Source: Myxococcales bacterium (GTDB lineage Bacteria > Myxococcota_A > Polyangia > Polyangiales > Polyangiaceae). Taken from it: a DNA stretch of 64,000 nt. The DNA lies in contig JAEUKE010000207.1 of assembly GCA_016794345.1 (NCBI GenBank), forward strand, positions 62,001 through 126,000, written 5' to 3'. Both the position numbers and the translations under genes were made by a program. The notes under the pieces were generated by a model that searched no databases, was not told the DNA's origin, and was given only the letters and a program-made list of their open reading frames with translations. Of the stretch, positions 25,111 through 33,593 are shown in pieces; positions within the stretch are counted from its first letter, which is position 1; every line of letters begins with the position of its first letter.

Positions 25111-25730
25111 TGCTCGGGGCGCCGAGCACGCCGGCGTGTGCGCTCGTCGCGCTCACGCTGTCGGCGTGCTCGGTCACGCCGCTCGCGAGCACCACCGCGA
25201 CCACCGCGCGGATGGCCGAAGGCGTCGCCGTCGTGGAAGACCTCGGCGATCGCTGGCTCATCAGCGGGTCGGCCGGCCACGCCGGCCGTCGCGATACGGT
25301 CTGGCGGATCCAGCCCGGGCGGCTCGAGCTCTGCGACCCGGCCGGACGCGGCTGCCGAGCCGTCCCGACGGACGGTGTGCCGCCGGACACGATCGTCATC
25401 CCGCGCGGGGAGGCGCCGGAGGGCGGCGCCGAGATCGCCAACGCCGTCTGGGTGCGCGGCCTGCCGCAGGGGGCGATCCGCGCGGGACAAGGCGCGCTCG
25501 CGTATTGTGTCTCGAGCGAAGGGGGCGCCGCGTGCCATGCGGCGCGATTCGACGCCCAGCGCGAGGTGCTCCGCGGCGTCATCGCCGCCGTCCGCCTGCG
25601 AGAGCCGTCCGCGACCGACGTGGCCTGGGTCAGCCTGAGCGGACAGCTGGCGCGCTGCGAGGCGAGCCCGGCGTCGCCGGTACCGCGCTGCGAACGAGCG
25701 ACCTTCATCGATCCCCAGCGAGAGCCATGA
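25110..25730 (+). CDS. Putative lipoprotein of unknown function
   Basis: 206 residues. Signal peptide with lipobox LSAC (LVALTLSACSVTPL). The mature part is beta-rich with two short Cys pairs (LCDPAGRGC, CVSSEGGAAC). No family recognised. It starts on TGATG at the leuS stop and is itself overlapped by 4 nt (ATGA) by the next small lipoprotein gene, so leuS and these two genes form a tightly coupled set. Confidence 0.75.
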   Translation: MLGAPSTPACALVALTLSACSVTPLASTTATTARMAEGVAVVEDLGDRWLISGSAGHAGRRDTVWRIQPGRLELCDPAGRGCRAVPTDGVPPDTIVIPRGEAPEGGAEIANAVWVRGLPQGAIRAGQGALAYCVSSEGGAACHAARFDAQREVLRGVIAAVRLREPSATDVAWVSLSGQLARCEASPASPVPRCERATFIDPQREP

Positions 25731-25930
25731 CTCGACGACGCGCGCCCTTCCTCCTCTCCTTGTTCACCCTCGCCGGCTGCGCGCAGGCGCCGTCCGGCCT
25801 CTCGTCCCACACGGTCCAGGTCGGCCCTGCGCAAGAGGTGGACGTGGTGTGGATCCAGAAGGGCGGGCAGGTCTACCGGTGCACGGGCAGCGGCGGACGC
25901 CCCGTCTGCGAGCACGTCCCGACGGACTGA
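25727..25930 (+). CDS. Small lipoprotein
   Basis: 67 residues. MTRRR n-region, hydrophobic core and lipobox LAGC give a clear lipoprotein signal; the mature part is only about 47 residues (VDVVWIQKGGQVYRCTGSGG) with two Cys that could pair. ATGA overlap with the upstream gene supports it as real. It resembles the end of a small secreted beta domain; function unknown. Confidence 0.7.
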   Translation: MTRRRAPFLLSLFTLAGCAQAPSGLSSHTVQVGPAQEVDVVWIQKGGQVYRCTGSGGRPVCEHVPTD

Positions 25931-25952
25931 GCTCGTCGGCGCGGGAGCCCAG

Positions 25953-27353
25953 TCAGCGCAGCGCGGTCAGGTTCACGAACGCCCAGCCGCCCGGCGCGGC
26001 GTCGATCACCACGTCTTTCGTCACGCCGCGCGCCTGCAGGCGGAGGGAGTGACGGCCGGCCTTCACGCGGAAGCGCGCGATGGAGATGCGCGCCGGCAAG
26101 GTCGACCACGAGCGGGTGTCGGGCGTGTCGGCCGCGGTCATCGCAGCGGACGCGGCGAGCCCCGCCAAGAGGCCGATTGTGCCGCCTGCGGATCCGCGCC
26201 CGTCACCCGCGCGGCCGGCGGCGTGCGCGGCTTCGCCCACGGCCACGCGCGTGAGCATCCGCGTGATCGCGGAGACGACGATGGTGGGCTCCTGCTCCGC
26301 GAACGCCTTGCGGACTTCGGCCTCTACGTCGAGCGCCTCCTCCAGGCCGACGGCTTGGCCGTCCACCACGACGCTGGCGCGCCCGAAGCTCCCGCGCGAC
26401 GGCCCGAGCGCGGGGTAGTTCACCCAGGTGACCAGCCCCTTGGCCGCGAGCTCGTTGGCGCGCGCGTGATCGTTTGGGCTGAGCGCGCCCGAGGCGATGG
26501 TGAGCGCGAGCCCGATGGGGATGCGACGCGGCTCCTTCGCGGGCACGCGGCCGAAGCTGACGAGCACGAGGACGTCGCACTCGCCGGTCTGCGCGACGGA
26601 GTCGAGCGGGCCGGACGCGCCGACCAGCTCCTTGACGTTCGGGGTCCTCGGCTCGCCGCGCGTGAGCACACGGAGCGGATCGCGGAGCGTCTCGAAGTCG
26701 TCCTCCTCCAGCGCCTCCTCGTAGAAGAGGAGGGCCTCGTCGAGGTTGCCGGCCTTCTCGAAGGCGAAGCCTGCGAGGTAGCTGGCGACGCCGAGCATGG
26801 TCGTGTCCTCATCGTTGTCCTTCAGGTACTTCTGCACGATGGCGAGACGGCGCGCCTCGACCTTCGCGTCCTCCAGCTTGCGCTGCGCGAGGTAACCCAC
26901 GAGGCCCATCGTGTTGATCATGAGCTTCTCGTAGGCGGGGGCGCGGTACGCGCCGATGTCGTCCGAGAAGAGGTACTTCCCGAGGTCGTCCGCGGCGTCG
27001 CGGCTCATGTCGAGCAGCTCGATCCCCTTGTCGGCTGCGCCGAGATCGCGCGTCGCGTGGGAGTAGTCGCTCCGCCAGAGCTGGATGGTCCCGCGCTCGA
27101 GCACGAGGAGCGCGTCGTCCGTGCGCATGTCGGCCGGCAGCTGGTCCGAGCCGTCCAGGCTCATCTCCTCGTTGAGCTCGGCGACCGCCTGGTCGGGCTG
27201 CCCGCGGTCGAGCGCCTCGAGCGCCCCGACGACCCGGCTCTCGTAGCCGGCGCATCCGACCGCGCCGACCAGCGCCGCGAGAGCCGCGACCAACGCGAGA
27301 CGGCCTCCCCCCTCACGCCGTGAGGGGGGCCGGGGGGGTGAAAGGGTAACCAT
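25953..27353 (-). CDS. COG3014-like lipoprotein upstream-partner of LpoB (start uncertain)
   Basis: 466 residues from ATG 27353. The first 18 residues are encoded by a copy of the dispersed palindrome, so TTG a little downstream (LVAALAALVGAVGC) may be the real start, with the palindrome's G-rich arm as ribosome-binding site. Lipobox GAVGC, then TPR-like helices (QAVAELNEEM, FAFEKAGNLDEALLFYEEAL) and a C-terminal domain containing a Gly/Ala-rich hydrophobic stretch (GTIGLLAGLAASAAM). Layout and neighbour match the COG3014-type lipoproteins found next to LpoB, the activator of the peptidoglycan synthase PBP1B. A role in cell-wall synthesis is inferred from that pairing. Confidence 0.78.
   Translation of the reverse strand: MVTLSPPRPPSRREGGGRLALVAALAALVGAVGCAGYESRVVGALEALDRGQPDQAVAELNEEMSLDGSDQLPADMRTDDALLVLERGTIQLWRSDYSHATRDLGAADKGIELLDMSRDAADDLGKYLFSDDIGAYRAPAYEKLMINTMGLVGYLAQRKLEDAKVEARRLAIVQKYLKDNDEDTTMLGVASYLAGFAFEKAGNLDEALLFYEEALEEDDFETLRDPLRVLTRGEPRTPNVKELVGASGPLDSVAQTGECDVLVLVSFGRVPAKEPRRIPIGLALTIASGALSPNDHARANELAAKGLVTWVNYPALGPSRGSFGRASVVVDGQAVGLEEALDVEAEVRKAFAEQEPTIVVSAITRMLTRVAVGEAAHAAGRAGDGRGSAGGTIGLLAGLAASAAMTAADTPDTRSWSTLPARISIARFRVKAGRHSLRLQARGVTKDVVIDAAPGGWAFVNLTALR
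27307..27346. repeat. Dispersed palindrome, copy 2
   Basis: Arms CCCCCCTCAC (27307-27316) and GTGAGGGGGG (27320-27329) with loop GCC, followed by CCGGGGGGGTGAAAGGG. It overlaps the 5' end of the lipoprotein gene on the minus strand. Confidence 0.9.
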
Positions 27354-27394
27354 GACAGTTCTGTTCTGGATCTTCCCACCGGCCCGGCAGGAGG

Positions 27395-27997
27395 TCAGAT
27401 CTTCGCGATGCCCTTCGTGACCTCGGCCTTGTTCTGCCAGACGACCTCGCTCGTCGCGACGTCGATCACCTGCATGAACATGAAATACTGCACGCGGCGC
27501 TCGCCGCCGGCGGCCTGATCCGACGAGAACACCTTGCCGGTGATGTAATACTGCGCGCCGAGCTGCTTGTTGTACTCGGCCACGTGGTTCGGGTCGAAGC
27601 CGCCGCCGTGTTGTTTCTCGATCTCCCGGATCATCTGCTTCTGCCGCTCGACCGAGACGACGCGGACCAGGTTCGTGTTCACCATGTACGTCTCGATGTC
27701 GCTCATCAGCGCGTCGAGCTGGCTGCCGATGTGCTCGCTCGTCTCGTTGGCCATCGGGTAGATGGCGAGGATCGGGCGGCTCTTGTCGGTCGACCACTGC
27801 CGCGCGATGCCCGACTCGACGAACTTCGTCAGGTTCTCGTGCATGAGCTTGTCGAGGTCGCGTTTGTCGAACGTCGTGCCCATCGTCTGGTCGTCGAAGC
27901 CCTCGACCTCGTCACCCCGGACGTAGGTCGGCTTGGCGCAGCCCGTGAGGACGGAGGCGGCGAGGAGGACGGCGAAGGCAGCTCGGATGTGGTTCAT
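27395..27997 (-). CDS. LpoB-like penicillin-binding-protein activator lipoprotein
   Basis: 200 residues. Signal peptide with lipobox LTGC (LAASVLTGCAKP). The mature domain matches LpoB: RPILAIYPMANETSEHI, LVRVVSVERQKQMIREIEKQ, LGAQYYITGKVFSSDQ, VQYFMFMQVIDVATSEVVWQ. In enterobacteria LpoB reaches from the outer membrane to stimulate PBP1B. In other phyla the equivalent partner is untested. It is the first gene of a pair with the COG3014-like lipoprotein downstream, separated by about 40 bp containing palindrome copy 2. Confidence 0.88.
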   Translation of the reverse strand: MNHIRAAFAVLLAASVLTGCAKPTYVRGDEVEGFDDQTMGTTFDKRDLDKLMHENLTKFVESGIARQWSTDKSRPILAIYPMANETSEHIGSQLDALMSDIETYMVNTNLVRVVSVERQKQMIREIEKQHGGGFDPNHVAEYNKQLGAQYYITGKVFSSDQAAGGERRVQYFMFMQVIDVATSEVVWQNKAEVTKGIAKI

Positions 27998-28086
27998 GGG
28001 GCTTTCCGGGTCGAAGAGCGTACTCGTCTTCGATCTACGGGGCCAGGAGCGGCGCGCACCTCGTAGCGCACGATCGCGACGCGGGT

Positions 28087-28620
28087 ATGCTTGCGGGCGC
28101 CGTGTGGATCTTCGGCTACGGGTCGCTGTTGTTTCGACCAGACTTTCCCTTCGACCATCGGGAGGTCGCGCGCCTCGACGGCTGGGAGCGGCGGTTCTGG
28201 CAAGGCTCGACCGACCATCGCGGCGTCCCCGAGGCGCCCGGCCGGGTCGTGACGCTCGTCGAGCGGGCGGCGGCTCGTTGCCACGGCGTCGCCTTCCGGG
28301 TGACCCGAGGAGAGGAGGAGCGCGTCCTCGCCTACCTCGATCATCGGGAGCGCGGCGGGTACACACGCGCTTCCGTCGCGCTCCACACGACGAGCGGAGC
28401 GCAGATCGAGGAGGCGGTGACCTACGTCGCCCATCGAGACAACCCCTGCTGGCTGGGCGAAGCGCCGCTCGCCGCCATCGCGGCGCAGGTGAGGACGGCA
28501 GTGGGCCCCAGCGGGAAAAATCGGGACTACGTGCTGTCGCTCGAGCGGGTGCTCGCGGAGGCCGGGATCGTGGATGCTCACGTGAGCGAGCTGGCCGCCC
28601 ACCTCCGCGACGAGGTTTGA
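28087..28620 (+). CDS. ChaC-like gamma-glutamylcyclotransferase
   Basis: 177 residues. N-terminal WIFGYGSLLFRPDF is the ChaC/GGCT substrate-binding loop, and YLDHRERGGYTRASVAL contains the conserved Glu of ChaC enzymes. This family cleaves glutathione to 5-oxoproline and Cys-Gly. The protein is a bit shorter than eukaryotic members but keeps the core. It diverges from lpoB with an 89-bp gap. The presence of a peroxidase in the same window suggests thiol metabolism is active but does not show co-regulation. Confidence 0.9.
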   Translation: MLAGAVWIFGYGSLLFRPDFPFDHREVARLDGWERRFWQGSTDHRGVPEAPGRVVTLVERAAARCHGVAFRVTRGEEERVLAYLDHRERGGYTRASVALHTTSGAQIEEAVTYVAHRDNPCWLGEAPLAAIAAQVRTAVGPSGKNRDYVLSLERVLAEAGIVDAHVSELAAHLRDEV

Positions 28621-28653
28621 CACCCGCGGCTCGGTCGAAGACCAGGGGAGCCG

Positions 28654-29559
28654 ATGGCGCGCCGCGGCGTAGAAGGCGGCGTGAGTGAGTCGCAGCAAGG
28701 CGGAGGTCACAAGGCAGGCCTATTGGCCGGCCTCCTGGCCGTGCTGGGCGGGGCCGGAAAGCTCGCGGACGACTGCGGGAGGGCGGCCAAGGTCGGCGGC
28801 GCGGCGACACACGTCGGTGACGACGCCCTGCGTGGGGCGGGGCGCCTGGGCGGTGTCGGTGACGACGTGGGCCGCGCGGGTGCCCTCGCCGCCGACGACG
28901 CCCTCCGTGCGGGCAGCCGCGCGCCCATCGTGCTCGAGGCGGGCAGCCCGGTCCGTCTCGGGGAGGGCGCCCTCGCCAAGGTGGCCGACGACGCCGCGCC
29001 CGGCGCGGGCCACTCGGTCGAAGAAGCCCTCGTCGACACCGGGATGGACCTGAGCCTCGAGGTCATCAGCGTCGACCTGCCCGACGAAGGTGAGGACCTC
29101 CCCTCGCGAGCGGTGTCCGCGAGCGCGCCGGCGGTCGTGACGACCGATGGCCCCGGACACTACGCGGAGTTTCTCCGGAGCGCGGTCCCCGGCGCGCTCG
29201 TCGTGGTCGTCGGGCAAGCCGACGCCGACGGAAAGATCGCGCTCGGCGCGAGCCGCCTGGACGACGCTGCGATCCACCACCGTTGCGCCGAGCGCGAGGC
29301 GCGGTGCGTGGTCCTCGGCTCGACGTGCTCGCCGGCGGCTTCACGCGGCTGCCTCGCGCTCGCCAAGGAGATGGCGCGGATGTCGGCCGCCCGCGTCACG
29401 GACGAGGGCTCGATCGCCGAGCGTCACGCCCAGCTCGTGTACGCCTTGCTCGATACGCGCGCGAAGACGCGGGCGCTCGACGTCTCGATCAGCCGCGTCG
29501 ACCCGAAGGCCGACAAGGTCGTCCGCACGCGGCTCTCGGGCGTCGAGACGCGACGCTAG
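28654..29559 (+). CDS. Protein of unknown function with Asp-Asp-rich repeats
   Basis: 301 residues from ATG 28654; GTG 28681 is an alternative. Residues 37-95 contain spaced repeats of the type GDD-ALR-AG (LADDCGRAAKVGG, VGDDALRGAGRLG, VGDDVGRAGALAADDALRAG). A helical Gly/Ala hydrophobic segment (GLLAGLLAVLGGAGKL) precedes them. The C-terminal half (HYAEFLRSAVPGALVVVVGQ) is an alpha/beta domain with Cys residues (CVVLGSTCSPAASRGC). I do not recognise it. It ends 15 bp from the convergent anti-sigma gene. Confidence 0.7.
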   Translation: MARRGVEGGVSESQQGGGHKAGLLAGLLAVLGGAGKLADDCGRAAKVGGAATHVGDDALRGAGRLGGVGDDVGRAGALAADDALRAGSRAPIVLEAGSPVRLGEGALAKVADDAAPGAGHSVEEALVDTGMDLSLEVISVDLPDEGEDLPSRAVSASAPAVVTTDGPGHYAEFLRSAVPGALVVVVGQADADGKIALGASRLDDAAIHHRCAEREARCVVLGSTCSPAASRGCLALAKEMARMSAARVTDEGSIAERHAQLVYALLDTRAKTRALDVSISRVDPKADKVVRTRLSGVETRR

Positions 29560-29563
29560 AGCC

Positions 29564-29577
29564 TGACAAATTTGTCA
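29564..29577. repeat. Perfect 14-bp palindrome between convergent genes
   Basis: TGACAAATTTGTCA, AT-rich in a GC-rich background, overlapping the stop codon of the anti-sigma-like gene. A 12-bp near-match (GACAAATCTGTC) lies inside the hybrid kinase gene at about 33750. It may be a regulator site or part of a bidirectional terminator (flanking GCCTG and CAGGC extend it); function unknown. Confidence 0.5.
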
Positions 29578-30333
29578 TTGTCGACAGGCGGCCTCGAGCT
29601 GTTGGCGGCCGGGGCTCGCTTCGTCCGGGAACGCAGCGCGCCCTTCGGCGAGACCCTGCTCCTTGCGTCCGGAGGCGCAGAGCGCCCGAATGCGGATGAG
29701 GCGGCGCTCGGACCCCAGCATCCCTTTGGGGAACCGCTTCGCATGCTCGTCCGTGAGCGCCAGCGCTTGCGCGGCTTGCCCGGACCGAAGCGCGGTCTGC
29801 GCCGACGCGAGGAGCGCCAGCTCCTCTTCGAGCAAGTCGCGACGTTCCGGGCTTGGACGCGCAGAGGACGGCGCCGGGACGGCGCTCGCGCCCGGCCGCG
29901 CGGCCTCCGCGGACGGGACCGGGCTCGGCGCCTCCGCAATTCTCGCCGTGGCCTGCGGCGCCGGATCGACGCCTTCGGATGATGCTGCGGCAGCGGAGGA
30001 CTGCTCTCGAGGGGGCGTAAGCGCAGGCGCCGGCTCGGCGGTCGGAGCTCGCGGAGCTGGCTCGGTCGCTCGGCCGAGCAAGCTCACGCCGCTGACGAGC
30101 CCGCCCCCGAGGACCAGGACGGCGACGAGCTTCCAGACGAGCCCGATCTTTCCGGCGGTCGCCACCACCGGCGGAGACGCCTTGGCGACCGAGGCGACGG
30201 TCGCCCCGGCCAACGCGGCTGCACCCGCGCGAGCGAGGACGCGCTCCCGCATGCGAGCGCGTGACGCCTCGTCCGGGCGAGGCGGGCTCGCCCGACCCTT
30301 CGCCAGGAGCGCCTCGGCATCGCGGCTCATCAT
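29575..30333 (-). CDS. Putative anti-sigma factor / membrane partner of the ECF sigma factor
   Basis: 252 residues. A short cytoplasmic N-terminal helix region (residues 1-60) without a Zn-anti-sigma His-x3-Cys-x2-Cys motif, one membrane helix (GLVWKLVAVLVLGGGLVSGVS), a Pro/Ala/Ser-rich linker (about 90-165), and a C-terminal TPR-like domain (LLEEELALLASAQTALRSGQ, MLGSERRLIRIRALCASGRK). It overlaps the sigma gene by 4 nt (ATGA), the usual arrangement of an ECF sigma with its anti-sigma. The role is inferred from position and topology. Confidence 0.78.
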   Translation of the reverse strand: MMSRDAEALLAKGRASPPRPDEASRARMRERVLARAGAAALAGATVASVAKASPPVVATAGKIGLVWKLVAVLVLGGGLVSGVSLLGRATEPAPRAPTAEPAPALTPPREQSSAAAASSEGVDPAPQATARIAEAPSPVPSAEAARPGASAVPAPSSARPSPERRDLLEEELALLASAQTALRSGQAAQALALTDEHAKRFPKGMLGSERRLIRIRALCASGRKEQGLAEGRAAFPDEASPGRQQLEAACRQ

Positions 30334-30941
30334 GGTCCGACTCTCCCTTCCTCGTCCTGCTCGCGGGCGCGGAGCCTGGCGAGCGCTTGCTCGAACGCGG
30401 CGCGCGCCGCGCGGAGCCTGGTGTAGACCGTGTTCACGTTCAGCCCGAGCGCCGCGCCGATCTCGGGCGCCGTCAGCTCCTCGAGCTCCGCCAAGACGAA
30501 GACCTCACGCTTGTCCGCGTCGAGCTCGCCCAGGAGCGCGTCGAGCATCCGCACGGTCTCCCGGTCGGAGGCGGACCGTTCGGGGCTCGCGCCATGCGCG
30601 ACGAGCTCGTCCTCCACCCCCTCGGTCGGCTGCTCTGGCCGGCGACGTCTGGTGCGGCGGTGGTTCCTCGCGACACCCACCGCGATGCCGTAGAGCCAGG
30701 TCGACACGCTGCTCCGTCCTTCGAACTCCGCGAGCCGGCGATGCACCACCAGGAACACATCCTGTGTCGCGTCCTCCAGCGAGGCCTCGGCAACACCGAA
30801 CCGCCTGAGGGCACGCCACACGAGATCGACGTGGGCGTCGTAGACCTGCGCGAAATCGAGGACCGCGGGCGACACACGTGCCTCGGCCGGCGGCGACGTC
30901 GCGCCGCCGGATCGAGCGAGGGAAACCGAGGCCAGGCTCAT
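30330..30941 (-). CDS. ECF-family RNA polymerase sigma factor
   Basis: 203 residues from ATG 30941; the open frame continues to 31019 but that would invade the 5' end of the divergent gene. Sigma region 2 is clear (YDAHVDLVWRALRRFGV, EDATQDVFLVVHRRLAEF, SSVSTWLYGIAVGVARNHRR). Region 4 follows a variable linker (LDADKREVFVLAELEELTAPEIGAALGLNVNTVYTRLRAAR). It directs RNA polymerase to alternative promoters, presumably controlled by the overlapping membrane partner. The 76-bp gap to the divergent beta-barrel-like gene may carry an autoregulated promoter. Confidence 0.93.
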   Translation of the reverse strand: MSLASVSLARSGGATSPPAEARVSPAVLDFAQVYDAHVDLVWRALRRFGVAEASLEDATQDVFLVVHRRLAEFEGRSSVSTWLYGIAVGVARNHRRTRRRRPEQPTEGVEDELVAHGASPERSASDRETVRMLDALLGELDADKREVFVLAELEELTAPEIGAALGLNVNTVYTRLRAARAAFEQALARLRAREQDEEGRVGP

Positions 30942-31017
30942 CGCCGGTGAGTGGGTGTCCCCTCGACCCGATTCCCGTTGCCCCCCGTGCCATTCATCGC
31001 CTTCGGAGGGTATAGCC

Positions 31018-32082
31018 ATGGGGGTGACCCGCGAGCGCCGCGCCTCAGGCTACCAGCTCGCGCTGGTCGTGGCGCTCCTGCCCGGGGCCGCAGGCGCGCA
31101 GGAGAGCGCTGCTCCGGTCGAGATCGCCATCGAGGTCCCACAGGGCTGCCCCGACAGCGAGGCCATTCGCCAGGAGACCGAGCGCCTCCTCGGGACGTCA
31201 CCCCGACCGGAAGGGGTCCGGCTCAGGGCGAGCGGAGCGATCGCGCGGCGCGGCGACCGGTACGAGCTCGACCTGACGATCGAGCGCGGCTCGAATCGAA
31301 TTGCGCGGACGCTCGAGGCGCGCTCCTGCGAGACCGCCGCCGACGTCGCGGCGTTGCTCATCTCGCTGGCCGTCGCGCCGGACTCGGTCGGGACGCCCGA
31401 GCCCAGCGGCGCTCCCACGCCACCGGCGCCGGTGCCCGAGCGGCCGGCCTCGCCCGAGGTCCACGCTCCCCCGCCGCTACCTGCGTCGCTCGATCGCGCC
31501 CGAACCGCGACGACTCCCGCACGCCGCGACCTCCTGGGCTTCGCGGTGCGGGCCGGGCCGCTGTTCGGCGTGGCCGACCTGCCCTTTCCTCAGGTCGGCG
31601 GCCAGATCGCCGCGGCGCTGAGGATCGAAGCGTGGACGATCGAAGCAGGCTTCGAGGGTGGCTACGGCGCGAACCGCATCGTCGAGAACCGCCCCGACGC
31701 GGGGGCGAGCTTCCTGCGCCTCGTCGGCCTGCTGCGCGGCTGTCGCGTGCTCGCGCCGTTCGTCGCGCCCGCCTGGCCGCGGCCGATGCCGGGCGTCGAC
31801 TTCTCGGCCTGTGCGGGCGTCGAGGTGGGGCAGATCTCGGGCGAGACGTTCGGCGTGTTCATCCCCGAGCGCGCCTCGGGCCTCTGGCTGGCACCGCAGC
31901 TCGATCTCCGCCTGGGGATCGGCATCACACCGCCGCTCTCCTTGGTCCCCCACGCCGGGCTCGCGTTTCCGCTGACGCGACCGAGCTTCCTCATCTCGGC
32001 CAACGAGCCAAAGCCCATCCTCGTCCACCAGCCTGGCCCGGTGGCCGGACGAGCCGGAATCACCTTCGAGGCACAGTTCTAG
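31018..32082 (+). CDS. Exported protein with predicted outer-membrane beta-barrel
   Basis: 354 residues from ATG 31018, with GGAGG 8-9 nt upstream. Signal peptide (LALVVALLPGAAGAQ). An N-terminal alpha/beta domain (IAIEVPQGCPDSEAIRQETE) and a Pro/Ala-rich linker (about 125-165) are followed by about 190 residues of alternating strands ending in Phe (GITFEAQF), typical of a C-terminal outer-membrane barrel or barrel-like domain. Transcribed away from the ECF sigma gene, so possibly part of its regulon. Similar layouts are frequent in myxobacteria; function unknown. Confidence 0.78.
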   Translation: MGVTRERRASGYQLALVVALLPGAAGAQESAAPVEIAIEVPQGCPDSEAIRQETERLLGTSPRPEGVRLRASGAIARRGDRYELDLTIERGSNRIARTLEARSCETAADVAALLISLAVAPDSVGTPEPSGAPTPPAPVPERPASPEVHAPPPLPASLDRARTATTPARRDLLGFAVRAGPLFGVADLPFPQVGGQIAAALRIEAWTIEAGFEGGYGANRIVENRPDAGASFLRLVGLLRGCRVLAPFVAPAWPRPMPGVDFSACAGVEVGQISGETFGVFIPERASGLWLAPQLDLRLGIGITPPLSLVPHAGLAFPLTRPSFLISANEPKPILVHQPGPVAGRAGITFEAQF

Positions 32083-32165
32083 ACCATGCCGGACACGAAC
32101 CGATTGGAGAAGCAGTCGACTCCGTGGCTTTCGACAGCGGCAGCGCCGTGGGCTCACCCCCCCAG

Positions 32166-32190
32166 CCCCCCTCGACCGCGTCGAGGGGGG
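32166..32190. repeat. Dispersed palindrome, copy 3
   Basis: Arms CCCCCCTCGAC and GTCGAGGGGGG around CGC, preceded by TCACCCCCCCAG. It lies just upstream of the GTG start of the DUF2330 gene; its G-rich right arm (GAGGGGGGAGAGG) ends about 9 nt before that start and could serve as ribosome-binding site. Confidence 0.88.
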
Positions 32191-32204
32191 AGAGGTCGAC
32201 TCGC

Positions 32205-33593
32205 GTGAGCCGGGGTCGCTGGGTCCTCGCTCCCTGCGTCGCGGTCGGCGCGCTGCTCGCGCCGGCGCCAGCCGAAGCCTGCGGGGGGTTCTTCGCCCCC
32301 GACGGGGTACCGGCGGCCGTGGCCGGCCATCACATGGTGGTCAGCGTGGCGCCGGGGCGGACCGTCCTCTGGGACCAGATTCGATACACCGGCGACCCGG
32401 CCGAGTTCGCCTGGGTGCTGCCCGTGAAGCCGGGCGCGCGCGTCGAGGTCTCCCGGGCCGCCTTCTTCGAGACGCTCGACGCCCTCTCGGGCGTGCGTGT
32501 CCGGCCGCCCGCGGTCGACTGCGGCGGCTCGAGCTTGGGGTGCAACGCCACGTTCAGCCTCGGCGCGCTGGACGAGGGCGCGGGCGAGGGCGAGCCCGAG
32601 CCCGTCGAGATCGTTCACCAAGGCACGGTCGGGCCTTACGAAACCGTCACGCTCTCGAGCTCCGTGCCGGGCGCGCTCAGCGAATGGCTGCTCGCACACG
32701 GCTACGGCATCGACGCGAGCGCCGCGGCCGTGATCGACGCCTACGCCGCCGAGGGCTTCGATTTCATTGCGCTCCGCCTCCTGCCCGGGCAAGGCGTCGC
32801 ACAGATGACGCCCGTCCGCGTCATCGGCGCGGGAGACGTCCTGCCGCTCCGGATGGTCTCCGTCGGTGCGCCCGAAGAGACGCCCATCGTGCTCTCGATC
32901 ATCGGAGAGGGACGTTACCGCGTCGAAGGCCTGCAAGAGGTCGCGCTCCAGCGTGGTCTGCTCTCGTGGGATTTCGCCGACGGGACGACGAGCTACGAGC
33001 CGCTCAGGCGAGCGGCGCTCGCGCAGAACGGCGGCGCGAGCTTCCTGACCACCTCGGCGTCGACCAGCTTCTTCAGGCGTGACCCGTTTTTCGTCCTCTA
33101 CGCCGACCGCGCCGTCCAGAACGGCGAGTCCGAGCGCTGCTCGGCCGTGTTCCCCGACGAGGGCGGCCTCGTGCAGGACCCTTGCCCGCCGGGTGAGCCG
33201 TGGGACTCACCGGCGTGTGGCGTGGTGGCGGACGGCGTCGACGCGCGGCGGCTCGGCTGCGAGGATCTCGACGACGTGGCGGTCGCGCTCGAAGGACTGC
33301 ATTTCGACGACGTGTGGCTCACCCGTCTGGAGATGGTGTTGCCGCGCTCCGCGCTCGTGGCGGATCTGAAGCTGGTGGCGTCGCCGAGCCAGACCCCGGT
33401 CGACTCGTCCGTCACGGCGTCGATCGCGGAGCGCGCCGAGTCGGCCTGTCCGGCCGGGACGACGCCGATCGCGCGCGACGACGACGACCGCCCGTGGCCC
33501 GAGCTCCTCTTCGGGTGGGGGCTCTCTGGGCTGGCGTCGCTCGCGCTGAGGCGGCGCGCTCAGCGCCGCGCGACCTCGCGGATCGCCTGCTGA
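32205..33593 (+). CDS. DUF2330 family exported protein
   Basis: 462 residues from GTG 32205. Signal peptide to about residue 26 (VLAPCVAVGALLAPAPAEA), then the family hallmark CGGFFAPDG immediately at the mature N terminus. Conserved-looking features: VLWDQIRYTGDPAEFAWVLPVKPG, LLPGQGVAQMTPVRV, paired Cys in CGGSSLGC. The C terminus has one hydrophobic helix followed by an Arg-rich tail (LLFGWGLSGLASLALRRRAQ), compatible with a membrane anchor. Function of DUF2330 is not known. Its 3' end overlaps the convergent kinase gene by 34 bp. Confidence 0.88.
   Translation: MSRGRWVLAPCVAVGALLAPAPAEACGGFFAPDGVPAAVAGHHMVVSVAPGRTVLWDQIRYTGDPAEFAWVLPVKPGARVEVSRAAFFETLDALSGVRVRPPAVDCGGSSLGCNATFSLGALDEGAGEGEPEPVEIVHQGTVGPYETVTLSSSVPGALSEWLLAHGYGIDASAAAVIDAYAAEGFDFIALRLLPGQGVAQMTPVRVIGAGDVLPLRMVSVGAPEETPIVLSIIGEGRYRVEGLQEVALQRGLLSWDFADGTTSYEPLRRAALAQNGGASFLTTSASTSFFRRDPFFVLYADRAVQNGESERCSAVFPDEGGLVQDPCPPGEPWDSPACGVVADGVDARRLGCEDLDDVAVALEGLHFDDVWLTRLEMVLPRSALVADLKLVASPSQTPVDSSVTASIAERAESACPAGTTPIARDDDDRPWPELLFGWGLSGLASLALRRRAQRRATSRIAC

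Noticed and set aside
30951..33593. 880-residue ORF
   Set aside because: The first 418 codons overlap the exported beta-barrel gene in another frame; the signal peptide and CGGFF hallmark fix the real start at GTG 32205.
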